Shown in pieces: positions 1-5,974 of a DNA stretch of 8,792 nt. Within the stretch, counting starts at the first letter, position 1. Each line of letters starts with the position of its first letter. This DNA comes from Candidatus Bathyarchaeota archaeon (lineage in GTDB: Archaea > Thermoproteota > Bathyarchaeia > Bathyarchaeales > DTEX01), in NCBI GenBank assembly GCA_026414245.1, contig JAOAJJ010000044.1, positions 1 to 8,792 on the forward strand, in the 5' to 3' direction. The position numbers were made by a program, and so were the translations under genes. The notes below the pieces were generated by a model, which did not search any database, had not been told where the DNA came from, and saw nothing but the letters and a program-made list of their open reading frames with translations.

Positions 1-1
1 A

Positions 2-1588
2 CGCTTAAGTGAGGAAGAGATCGAGCCCGCCATATTAATGATGCTTGGTAGAGCCTTTCCAAAATATGATCCTAGAAACCTGGATGTCAGCTGGGCGACC
101 CTGAGCAAGGTGATTAAAAAGTTATCTGACGCTGACTGGGAAACCTTCCATTCAGCCTTTAGGAATACAGGCGACATAGGTGCAGCTGTACAGGCAGTAT
201 TCGAGGGGAGGGCTGCGAAAAAACAGTCAACCCTTTTCAATAAACCTTTAACAATACTTGAGGTCAAGAGAATATTTGAACACATTGCTGAAGTTAAGGG
301 TCAGGGGTCGAAGGAGAGAAAGGAGAGGCTTTTGGAGGCGTTGTTCAGCCACACGTCCCCGATAGAAGCAAAATATATTGTTAAGATAATCATCGGCGAG
401 ATGAGAACGGGTTTTCAAGAGGGTTTAATGGAGGCGGCTGTTTCAAGGGCATTCTCTATCCCGTTAAAAGAAGTTCAAACGGCATCCATGCTTGTTGGAG
501 ACATAAGCGAAGTAGCACATGTAGCTAAGAAGCTCGGTAGGAGCGGTGTCTTAAATCTCGGCTTCAAAGTTTTTAGACCGGTTAAACCGATGCTGGCTCA
601 CATGGCTAGTAGTTTAAATGAAGTCTTTAAGGAGCACGGTGGGGAGACGGCGTTAGAGTATAAGCTCGATGGAGCGAGGATTCAGATCCATGTGGCGAAC
701 GGCGATGTGAAGATATTTAGTCGCAGGCTTACGGATGTCACTAAAAGTCTTCCAGAAGCCGTCGATCTAGTGCGCAGTGAAGTTAAGGCTAGAGAGGCGA
801 TTCTCGAAGGTGAGGTTATCGCCGTGAACGATGAAGGAAAACCCATGCCTTTCCAGCATTTGATGCGCAGGTTTAAGAGGATCCATGGTATAGATGAGGT
901 CGCCAGGAGCATACCTGTTAAACTATATCTTTTCGATATACTTTATGTTGATGGAGAGAGCATGATTAAAGCCCCATATATTGAGCGTCGAAATAGGCTT
1001 AAAGAAATTGCTGGAAATATACCCTTAACAAAACAAAAAATAATAAATGACTTAAAGGAAGCTGAGGAATTCTTAAGGGAAGCTGTCAGCGAGGGTCATG
1101 AAGGTTTAATGGCTAAAAGGCTGGATAGCCCGTACACGCCCGGAGTACGCGGTAAGCATTGGTTTAAAGTAAAAGAGGTTCTTCCACCATTAGACCTTGT
1201 GATAGTTGCCGCTGAGTATGGTTACGGCCGTAGGCATAATTGGCTATCTGATTATTATCTGGCTGCTAGAAGCGGCAGCGATTTCGTGGTGGTTGGTAAG
1301 ACGTTTAAGGGGTTAACTGATGATGAGATAGATGAGATGACTGAACGCTTAAGGAAGATAGCTGTTAGGGAGGAGGGGAATAGGGTTATAGTGCTGCCTA
1401 AAATAGTCGTTGAGGTTGCATATAACGAGGTTCAGAGCAGCCCAAAATATGAGTCCGGCATGGCGTTGCGCTTCGCTAGGATCATTAGAATACGTGACGA
1501 TAAACTCCCCGAGGAAGCGGATACCATAGAGACCGTGCGAAAAATATATGAGAGCCAGTTTGAAAGAAAAGCGAGGATAGATCTCTGA
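2..1588 (+). CDS. lig: ATP-dependent DNA ligase (5' partial)
   Basis: It seals nicks in duplex DNA during replication and repair, through ligase-AMP and DNA-adenylate intermediates. The reading frame is open from the first codon in the window (position 2), and the residues before the first ATG (position 38) already look like the alpha-helical N-terminal DNA-binding domain (LSEEEIEPAILMMLGR), so the true start lies upstream. Of the usual 550-600 residues, 528 are visible, so roughly 30-70 are missing. In visible-residue numbering, motif I EYKLDGAR contains the adenylated lysine K221 (codon at 662), motif III is YLFDILYVDG (309-318), motif IV EGLMAK (367-372) and motif V WFKVK (387-391). The C-terminal OB-fold part ends with the typical SGMALRFARI and DKLPEEADTIE segments. 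All catalytic motifs are intact. It is followed by 102 nt without a gene and is not obviously in an operon with the next gene. ATP rather than NAD use is inferred from the family. Confidence 0.97.
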   Translation, partial: RLSEEEIEPAILMMLGRAFPKYDPRNLDVSWATLSKVIKKLSDADWETFHSAFRNTGDIGAAVQAVFEGRAAKKQSTLFNKPLTILEVKRIFEHIAEVKGQGSKERKERLLEALFSHTSPIEAKYIVKIIIGEMRTGFQEGLMEAAVSRAFSIPLKEVQTASMLVGDISEVAHVAKKLGRSGVLNLGFKVFRPVKPMLAHMASSLNEVFKEHGGETALEYKLDGARIQIHVANGDVKIFSRRLTDVTKSLPEAVDLVRSEVKAREAILEGEVIAVNDEGKPMPFQHLMRRFKRIHGIDEVARSIPVKLYLFDILYVDGESMIKAPYIERRNRLKEIAGNIPLTKQKIINDLKEAEEFLREAVSEGHEGLMAKRLDSPYTPGVRGKHWFKVKEVLPPLDLVIVAAEYGYGRRHNWLSDYYLAARSGSDFVVVGKTFKGLTDDEIDEMTERLRKIAVREEGNRVIVLPKIVVEVAYNEVQSSPKYESGMALRFARIIRIRDDKLPEEADTIETVRKIYESQFERKARIDL

Positions 1589-1654
1589 GAAGCTCTGCCT
1601 TAACCGACAGTTTTCAATATTAGGTTATATTCTTAAATTCATTGAGAGATTTTC

Positions 1655-1669
1655 GCAAACTATTTATAT
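1655..1669 (+). promoter_or_regulatory. BRE/TATA promoter for a leaderless JAMM-pyrE transcript
   Basis: The sequence gcaaac followed by tatttatat resembles an archaeal BRE plus TATA box. The TATA centre lies about 25 nt before the GTG at 1691, so transcription should begin at or within a few bases of the start codon. No Shine-Dalgarno motif lies between the two (ccaccccacataagt). Together this suggests a leaderless mRNA. The call rests on pattern and spacing only. Confidence 0.5.
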
Positions 1670-1690
1670 CTCATCCCACCCCACATAAGT

Positions 1691-2110
1691 GTGGAGAGAG
1701 TCTTCATAAAAAGGTCGGTTATTGAGAGCATCTTGAGCTATGCGAAAATCTGCCATCCCAGAGAGGGGATACTTCTCTTAAGAGGAAAAATCGAGAAGGG
1801 CGCTGTTTTTGTTATGGAGGTTGAGATCCCGCCACTAAGCACCCGGGGCAGAGGGTTCTCAGCTTTTCCAGCACATATGCTTCCAATAGACTTCTCGGTC
1901 GTGGGGACTTTTCACTCCCACCCATCCGGCGTTCCATATCCATCTACGGCTGATTTAAACAATTTTTATGGTAGAATAATGGTTATAGCCGTTTATCCAT
2001 ATACTTCTGAAAACAACATTATTATTGTGAATAGAAATGGCGAGAAATTAGATTATAAGATTATTGATGATCGGAGCGGCGGTGTCCAAAATGAGCTGCG
2101 AGACCTATGA
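1691..2110 (+). CDS. JAMM/MPN (Mov34) domain metalloprotease-like protein
   Basis: A 139-residue protein made of a single JAMM domain. Members are zinc isopeptidases or peptidases that remove ubiquitin-like proteins or cleave after sulfur-carrier proteins. The full active-site signature is present: the catalytic glutamate E25 in HPREGILLLRG, then H75-S-H77-P, seven residues, S85 and D88 (HSHPSGVPYPSTAD), giving two zinc-binding histidines plus an aspartate. It should therefore be active. The start is GTG at 1691, chosen because the conserved N-terminal strand begins at once (ERVFIKRSVIESIL) and a TATA box sits about 25 nt upstream with no ribosome binding site. The 3' end overlaps pyrE by 20 nt, so the two are probably co-transcribed. 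No ubiquitin-like, E1-like or proteasome gene is in the window, so the substrate is unknown. By family analogy it could be a desampylase, or a Mec-like enzyme that releases cysteine from a sulfur carrier. Confidence 0.9.
   Translation: MERVFIKRSVIESILSYAKICHPREGILLLRGKIEKGAVFVMEVEIPPLSTRGRGFSAFPAHMLPIDFSVVGTFHSHPSGVPYPSTADLNNFYGRIMVIAVYPYTSENNIIIVNRNGEKLDYKIIDDRSGGVQNELRDL
2078..2084 (+). promoter_or_regulatory. Shine-Dalgarno motif that decides the pyrE start
   Basis: GGCGGTG differs at one position from the GGAGGTG core expected for archaeal mRNAs and ends 6 nt before the ATG at 2091. The alternative in-frame starts TTG 2064 and ATG 2067 have no such motif upstream. The site lies inside the JAMM coding sequence. 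Confidence 0.5.
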
Positions 2111-2744
2111 GAATAAAGCTGCTATAATTGCGAAGAGCCTAGTTAGGTCTAGGGCGTTAAAGTTCGGCAGCTTCATTTTAAAGTCGGGCATTATAAGCCC
2201 ATATTACATCGATTTATCTTGGCTTCTCTCCTCTCCAGAAGACTTCGAGAGAGTTGCATGTGTAGTAGCTGAGGAGATGCGGCAGATAATTCTCGAGAGA
2301 AACATAAACAAGCTTGCAACAATAGAGCTTAAAGGCGCATTAATGCTGCCACATATAGCCTGCGCTCTAAATATTCCATGCATAGTTATCAGGAAGGAGA
2401 GCAAGATCTATGGTTTAGCTGGAAGGATAGCTGGTGGAGAAATTGAAAAAGGTGAGCGCTTCATATTTTTCGATGATGTGATAACCGACGGCAGATCAAA
2501 GATTGAGGGGATAAAACCCATTGAGGATATGGGCGGCGTAGTTGACACCATAGTAGTTGTGGTTGATAGAGAGCAGGGGGGAAGGGAGTATCTTGAGAGA
2601 ATAGGTTATAGAGTTAAACCTATAACAACTATTTCGGAAATAGTGAGTAAGCTCTTAGAGATGAACAGCATTAAACGGGAGCTCGCTGAAGAAATAATGA
2701 GATATGTGAGAGAAGCAAAAGCTAACAGCGGCGCTTACTCTTAA
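2091..2744 (+). CDS. pyrE: Orotate phosphoribosyltransferase
   Basis: It transfers the phosphoribosyl group of PRPP to orotate, giving orotidine 5'-monophosphate in de novo pyrimidine synthesis. The protein has 217 residues from ATG 2091, close to the family norm. Visible signatures are the N-terminal KFGSFILKSG with SPYYIDL, the flexible catalytic-loop region RKESKIYG, and the PRPP-binding loop FDDVITDGRS with its acidic pair at residues 128-129. These are followed by VVVDREQGG and a C-terminal TISEIVSKL segment, all typical of PyrE. The PRPP loop ends DGRS instead of the common TGGS/TGKS, a mild variation. The start at 2091 was preferred over TTG 2064 and ATG 2067 because of the Shine-Dalgarno at 2078-2084. 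It overlaps the upstream JAMM gene by 20 nt, which implies translational coupling. No OMP decarboxylase is nearby. Confidence 0.94.
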   Translation: MSCETYENKAAIIAKSLVRSRALKFGSFILKSGIISPYYIDLSWLLSSPEDFERVACVVAEEMRQIILERNINKLATIELKGALMLPHIACALNIPCIVIRKESKIYGLAGRIAGGEIEKGERFIFFDDVITDGRSKIEGIKPIEDMGGVVDTIVVVVDREQGGREYLERIGYRVKPITTISEIVSKLLEMNSIKRELAEEIMRYVREAKANSGAYS

Positions 2745-2797
2745 CATCCTAAAGTCCTTAAGAGACCCTGCCTATTAACCACGATTAAGATTTTTTT
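2738..2797 (+). terminator. Likely transcription stop after pyrE
   Basis: An inverted repeat CTCTTAA (2738-2744, ending at the pyrE stop) / TTAAGAG (2758-2764) with a 13-nt loop is followed 26 nt later by a run of seven T at 2791-2797. Archaeal RNA polymerase commonly terminates on T-runs without needing a hairpin, so the T7 tract is the stronger element and the repeat may be incidental. Confidence 0.45.
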
Positions 2798-2800
2798 CAA

Positions 2801-2816
2801 AGAGAAAAATTTAATA
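2801..2816 (+). promoter_or_regulatory. Putative BRE/TATA promoter of the isomerase gene
   Basis: The run agagaaaaa followed by tttaata (2810-2816) resembles a BRE plus TATA box. Transcription would start near 2839, leaving a leader of about 27 nt that contains GGAG at 2851-2854, 11 nt before the ATG at 2866. It follows the pyrE T-run, consistent with a separate transcription unit. Confidence 0.4.
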
Positions 2817-2865
2817 GTGAAGATCGCTATGATTTTTCTCTAATTGATCCGGAGATAAGTGCTAT

Positions 2866-3438
2866 ATGATCCTTAAAGGACCTTACTCCGCTAAACTGGA
2901 CAAGACAGGCATGCTCCCCTATGGTGCTAAAGTTGAGAGGCGTTTAACGGATCTACTTGAATACTTTTCGGATAAAGATGCCGTTAATAAAATGCTGTCC
3001 GGAGGTGAAAACCCAATAATTTACGTTGTATACGAAATAGGCAGGGAGATGGAGGGAGAGCTTAATGTCGGCTGCACAATTATTTATCCGGGGAAGATTG
3101 GGGACGAATACTATTTTACCATGGGGCACTTCCACGTGAAAGAGACAACGAGTGAGGTTTATTTTGGAATAAGTGGTGAGGGAATGATTCTGATGCAGGA
3201 TAGAAAGGGTAATGTGTTCGTTGAGGAAATAAAGCCTGAAACGATAGTTTATATTCCGCCGGGATTAGCGCACCGTTCAGTAAACACTGGCAAAACAGAA
3301 CTTGTCTTCCTAGCAATATATCCATCCGGTTCAGGGCATGATTATGAAACAGTGAGGAAAAAGGGCTTCGCAAAGCTTATAGTTGAGAAGAATGGGAAAC
3401 CTGTAATAATTGACAACCCGAACTATAAGGGAAATTAA
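2866..3438 (+). CDS. pgi: Cupin-type (archaeal) glucose-6-phosphate isomerase
   Basis: It interconverts glucose 6-phosphate and fructose 6-phosphate in the modified glycolysis and gluconeogenesis of archaea. This is the metal-dependent cupin family first known from Pyrococcus and Thermococcus, unrelated to the bacterial and eukaryotic enzyme. The 190-residue length matches the family. The metal-binding cupin motif is TMGHFHVKETTSEVY with H88, H90 and E97, and the fourth ligand H136 lies in YIPPGLAHRS. These positions coincide with those I recall for the P. furiosus enzyme. The family C-terminal signature LAIYPSGSGHDYETVRKKGF is also present. The single beta-barrel spans roughly residues 50-160. 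The ATG at 2866 has GGAG 11 nt upstream. The gene appears to be transcribed alone, with gaps of 121 and 182 nt on its sides. Cytosolic, with no signal peptide. Confidence 0.95.
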   Translation: MILKGPYSAKLDKTGMLPYGAKVERRLTDLLEYFSDKDAVNKMLSGGENPIIYVVYEIGREMEGELNVGCTIIYPGKIGDEYYFTMGHFHVKETTSEVYFGISGEGMILMQDRKGNVFVEEIKPETIVYIPPGLAHRSVNTGKTELVFLAIYPSGSGHDYETVRKKGFAKLIVEKNGKPVIIDNPNYKGN

Positions 3439-3485
3439 ATCGTAACTCTCTCTAGGGATAGAATTCCCCGTTGAAAGAATCCACA

Positions 3486-3490
3486 TTTTT
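3486..3490 (+). terminator. Possible T-run terminator after the isomerase gene
   Basis: A run of five T lies 48 nt after the isomerase stop codon. A weak repeat AAGAAT (3476-3481) / ATTCTT (3502-3507) brackets it. This is only a suggestion. Confidence 0.25.
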
Positions 3491-3526
3491 AACTTCTAAA
3501 TATTCTTGAAGACATTTAATGTTTGA

Positions 3527-3541
3527 GGGGAAAATTTTAAA
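3527..3541 (+). promoter_or_regulatory. Putative promoter of the cysteine operon
   Basis: The A/T-rich aaaattttaaa at 3531-3541, preceded by gggg, is the best TATA-like element ahead of the cysteine operon. A start site 25-27 nt from its centre would fall at about 3561-3566, in the spacer of the inverted repeat 3545-3587. That geometry suits repression by a protein bound over the start site. Confidence 0.4.
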
Positions 3542-3544
3542 GGG

Positions 3545-3587
3545 TTAATCAGCCTCTAAATCGAACTGATATGAGGAGGCTGATTAA
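3545..3587 (+). repeat. Perfect 12-bp inverted repeat (operator or mRNA hairpin)
   Basis: TTAATCAGCCTC (3545-3556) and GAGGCTGATTAA (3576-3587) are exact reverse complements separated by 19 nt. In RNA the stem could grow to 16 pairs (3542-3557 with 3575-3590) through G-U wobbles and one further G-C pair. As DNA, the half-site centres are 31 bp apart, about three helical turns, so a protein could bind both on one face. It lies 34 nt before the proposed cysteine synthase start at 3621 and just after the TATA-like element. An operator for a cysteine- or sulfur-responsive regulator is the simplest reading. If transcription starts upstream of 3545, an RNA hairpin is equally possible. Confidence 0.6.
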
Positions 3588-3608
3588 TCTATAAGCAACT
3601 CATACTAT

Positions 3609-3614
3609 GGAGGG
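3609..3614 (+). promoter_or_regulatory. Shine-Dalgarno GGAGGG before a non-ATG start
   Basis: GGAGGG contains the full GGAGG core and ends 6 nt before the ACG codon at 3621. That spacing is ideal for a start there and too long (15 nt) for the ATA at 3630. It overlaps the out-of-frame ATG at 3607, which itself has no Shine-Dalgarno at usable distance. Confidence 0.5.
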
Positions 3615-3620
3615 TTTTTT

Positions 3621-4577
3621 ACGGGGAAAATATTTGGCTCAGTTTTAGAGGCGATTGGTAACACCCCCTTAATACGATTATCTAAGATTACTGAAGGCTT
3701 AGGTTGCACGATTTTAGCTAAGCTTGAGTCTCTTAACCCCGGCGGGAGCGTTAAGGATAGAATATGCTTAAGCATGATATCTGAGGCTGAGCGCCTAGGA
3801 TTAATCAGCGGGGATACCGTGATTATAGAGCCGACAAGCGGAAACACCGGTATAGGGTTGGCGATGATTGCTGCAGTTAAGGGCTATAGGCTTATAGTAG
3901 TTATGCCGGAAGATGCAAGCCTTGAGAGGAGAAAGATTATTGAGGCTTATGGAGCTGAAATAGTTTTAACTCCTAGGGAGGAGGGTATGGTCGGCGCCAT
4001 AAGGAAGGCTGAGGAGCTAGCTTCAAAGATACCGAACTCCTTTATACCGAATCAATTTAAAAACCCAGCTAATCCAAAGATACATAGGGAGACCACAGGC
4101 CCAGAGATATGGCGTGACACCGATGGGAAGATTGATGTGTTCGTCGCCGGGGTTGGAACAGGCGGAACGATAACTGGTGTCGCCGAATACATAAAGCCAT
4201 TAAAGCCTGATTTCCGAGTAGTGGCTGTGGAGCCACATAGTTCTCCGGTTATAAGTGGGGGTAAACCAGGTCGCCATATGATTCAGGGGATAGGCGCCGG
4301 CTTCATACCCGATGTGCTTAGGCTCGACCTGATAGATGAGGTCATAAAGGTTAGGGATGAGGACGCTATTAGAACCGCAAGGCTTCTAGCCAGAAGAGAA
4401 GGACTACTCGTCGGAATATCTTCCGGAGCAGCTGTCTATGCAGCCCTAGAGGTTGCCAGAAGGCCGGAAAGTAAAGGTAAGTTAATAGTTACATTGCTCC
4501 CTGACACCGGGGAACGCTACTTGAGTGCGCCGTTCTTCGGCGAGGAACCGATAGGTTTTTCCACAACCTCTCTTTAA
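3621..4577 (+). CDS. cysK: Cysteine synthase / O-acetylserine sulfhydrylase, PLP-dependent
   Basis: It makes L-cysteine from O-acetylserine and sulfide using pyridoxal phosphate. Numbering from the ACG at 3621 (318 residues, normal for the family), the N-terminus has VLEAIGNTPLIRL, and NPGGSVKDR carries the PLP lysine K45. The substrate loop is PTSGNTG (71-77), the PLP-phosphate loop GTGGT (179-183), GISSGAA (265-271) contains the serine that contacts the pyridine nitrogen, and PDTGERYLS closes the protein. The start is abnormal: the frame is open back to a TAA at 3585-3587, but the first in-frame ATG is 3774, inside the conserved core. ACG 3621 is chosen because GGAGGG sits 6 nt upstream and the resulting N-terminus has the usual length. 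Other readings are an undetected T-to-C change of an ATG, a -1 frameshift from ATG 3607, or an indel error in the T6 run. The adjacent acetyltransferase supports O-acetylserine over O-phosphoserine as substrate. Confidence 0.93.
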   Translation, partial: TGKIFGSVLEAIGNTPLIRLSKITEGLGCTILAKLESLNPGGSVKDRICLSMISEAERLGLISGDTVIIEPTSGNTGIGLAMIAAVKGYRLIVVMPEDASLERRKIIEAYGAEIVLTPREEGMVGAIRKAEELASKIPNSFIPNQFKNPANPKIHRETTGPEIWRDTDGKIDVFVAGVGTGGTITGVAEYIKPLKPDFRVVAVEPHSSPVISGGKPGRHMIQGIGAGFIPDVLRLDLIDEVIKVRDEDAIRTARLLARREGLLVGISSGAAVYAALEVARRPESKGKLIVTLLPDTGERYLSAPFFGEEPIGFSTTSL

Positions 4578-4596
4578 GAAATTAAAGTCTGCTCTC

Positions 4597-5673
4597 ATGG
4601 TGGCTACAACTATGGATGAGGCTGAAATGAGGGTGGAGAATGATTTCCTTGAGAAAGTCGATAGAGTGACGCGGATATGGGCTTCAAAGCAGATACTTGA
4701 ACTCCTAATGAAGGAAGAGGAGTATAATGAGGACAGCTGGCTTAAAGAGGGTCTGCAAAAACTAATCGATGAAATAGTTAGGAGCTATGATGAGTATGGG
4801 GGAATAAACTGGTCTGATGGTGAAGACCTTCCATCCAATCAAGCCGTTATAGAGGTTCTGGAAGATTTATTGTCCCTAATCTTTCCAGGCTATTTTGGAA
4901 ACACTAGGGTTGATAAGTTTAATGTTAAGTATTTCGTGGGAAACCTTCTTAACTCAATATACTCCAGGTTTGTGAACGAGGTTGAGAAGAGCCTCAAGTA
5001 TCTTTCCAGAAAGTTCGGGGTCGCCTCTGAGGAGATTTGCCGGAGAAGGGCGCGGATAATCGTGAAGGAGGTTCTTGAAAAGATTCCGGAGATTAGGGCT
5101 ATGCTAAGTGGAGATATACAGGCGGCATACGATGGTGACCCTGCGGCTAAGAGCACGGATGAAGTTATATTGAGCTACCCATGTGTTCTAGCTATCGCAA
5201 CCTACAGGATTGCACATGAACTTTATATTAGGGGTGTGCCGCTAATACCGAGAATAATGACTGAGTATGCGCACTCAAAGACCGGCATAGATATTCATCC
5301 CGGAGCAAAGATTGGGAAGAACTTCTTCATAGATCATGGGACCGGAGTGGTTATCGGAGAGACAACGGAGATAGGTGACAACGTTAAGATTTATCAGGGT
5401 GTTACGCTTGGAGCATTAAGCTTTCCGAAAGATGAGAGGGGTAAGATAATTAAGGGTTTAAAGAGGCATCCAACTGTCGGAAACAATGTTGTGATATATT
5501 CTGGTGCAACAATTCTGGGGGGTGAAACGGTTATAGGTGACGACGCAGTCATCGGCGGAAACGCGTGGATAACTTCCTCAATCCCCTCCGGGACAAAAGT
5601 AATAGTTGCGCCGCCAAAACTATACTACAAGAATAGCTCCGAAAACGAGAACATGGATTCAAATCAACACTAA
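4597..5673 (+). CDS. cysE: Serine O-acetyltransferase, long EpsC-type
   Basis: It acetylates L-serine with acetyl-CoA to O-acetylserine, the substrate of the enzyme encoded 19 nt upstream, so the two form an operon. The protein has 358 residues. Residues 1-170 are a long helical N-terminal region with the EpsC-like segment LPSNQAVIEVLEDLL and FPGYFG. Then come GDPAAKSTDEVILSYP and a left-handed beta-helix of hexapeptide repeats (about 230-345). Catalytic residues by alignment to E. coli CysE are D232 in DIHPGA and H247 in DHGTG, plus H291 in KRHPTV. The C-terminus ends NSSENENMDSNQH, without the terminal isoleucine that docks bacterial CysE into CysK, so the classical complex may not form. 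ATG 4597 has no Shine-Dalgarno. ATG 4612, preceded by GGTGGC, is an alternative start five codons later. The EpsC form is best known from bacteria, so acquisition by transfer is possible. Confidence 0.94.
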   Translation: MVATTMDEAEMRVENDFLEKVDRVTRIWASKQILELLMKEEEYNEDSWLKEGLQKLIDEIVRSYDEYGGINWSDGEDLPSNQAVIEVLEDLLSLIFPGYFGNTRVDKFNVKYFVGNLLNSIYSRFVNEVEKSLKYLSRKFGVASEEICRRRARIIVKEVLEKIPEIRAMLSGDIQAAYDGDPAAKSTDEVILSYPCVLAIATYRIAHELYIRGVPLIPRIMTEYAHSKTGIDIHPGAKIGKNFFIDHGTGVVIGETTEIGDNVKIYQGVTLGALSFPKDERGKIIKGLKRHPTVGNNVVIYSGATILGGETVIGDDAVIGGNAWITSSIPSGTKVIVAPPKLYYKNSSENENMDSNQH

Positions 5674-5974
5674 ACTGAAATATGAGGCGGGGAAGGGCAA
5701 GTAACCTTTGATGCCGACCGCTAAATATAGGCGCTATTGAAATTAAGTCTGGATCGAGGTTGCGTTTAGAGGCTTGCCCTCCATAGTATCGCTGAAGATT
5801 AGAGGGGCTATAATCTTAACCGCCGGGGAATAAAGCTGAAAAAGGCGGATTTCCATCTTTTCCTTCCTAGAAACCGCTTTTAATGTCTGATTGACGATCG
5901 GATAAAACCTTTTATTTTACTTTGCTCTATAGGCTTTAACCGCAATAGATATGTGGGGAAGAGGATAGCGAAGG
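5674..5974 (+). other. 301-nt gene-free gap before the antiporter
   Basis: No convincing coding frame was seen in either direction. It holds a long-range 8-bp stem (5694-5701 with 5773-5780), two mutually exclusive short hairpins (5820-5848 and 5845-5877), and two TATA-like stretches, cttttaatg (5877-5885) with gaaacc before it, and ccttttatttta (5908-5919). Either could drive the antiporter. The second would leave a leader of roughly 35 nt before the ATG at 5975. Confidence 0.5.
5694..5780 (+). other. Possible structured RNA element of about 87 nt
   Basis: AGGGCAAG (5694-5701) pairs perfectly with CTTGCCCT (5773-5780). Just inside, AACCT (5703-5707) pairs with AGGTT (5757-5761), and a small hairpin ATAG-GCG-CTAT can form near the apex (5727-5737). 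The outer stem is followed by CCA, giving a superficial tRNA acceptor look, but no T-arm consensus is present. It may be an unknown small RNA, part of the cysE 3' untranslated region, or chance pairing. Confidence 0.25.

Noticed and set aside
2064..2090. Earlier pyrE starts at TTG 2064 or ATG 2067
   Set aside because: Neither has a Shine-Dalgarno motif. ATG 2091 has GGCGGTG 6 nt upstream and gives a normal-length protein.
3774..4577. Cysteine synthase starting at ATG 3774 as a shorter protein
   Set aside because: This would remove the IGNTPL motif and the PLP lysine in NPGGSVKDR, both encoded in the same frame upstream, so the enzyme would be inactive.
5695..5783. A tRNA gene call based on a 7-bp acceptor-like stem and CCA
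   Set aside because: The 17 nt before the 3' arm do not form a T-stem or contain a TTCRA loop, and no D-arm or anticodon arm could be drawn. It is kept only as a possible structured element.
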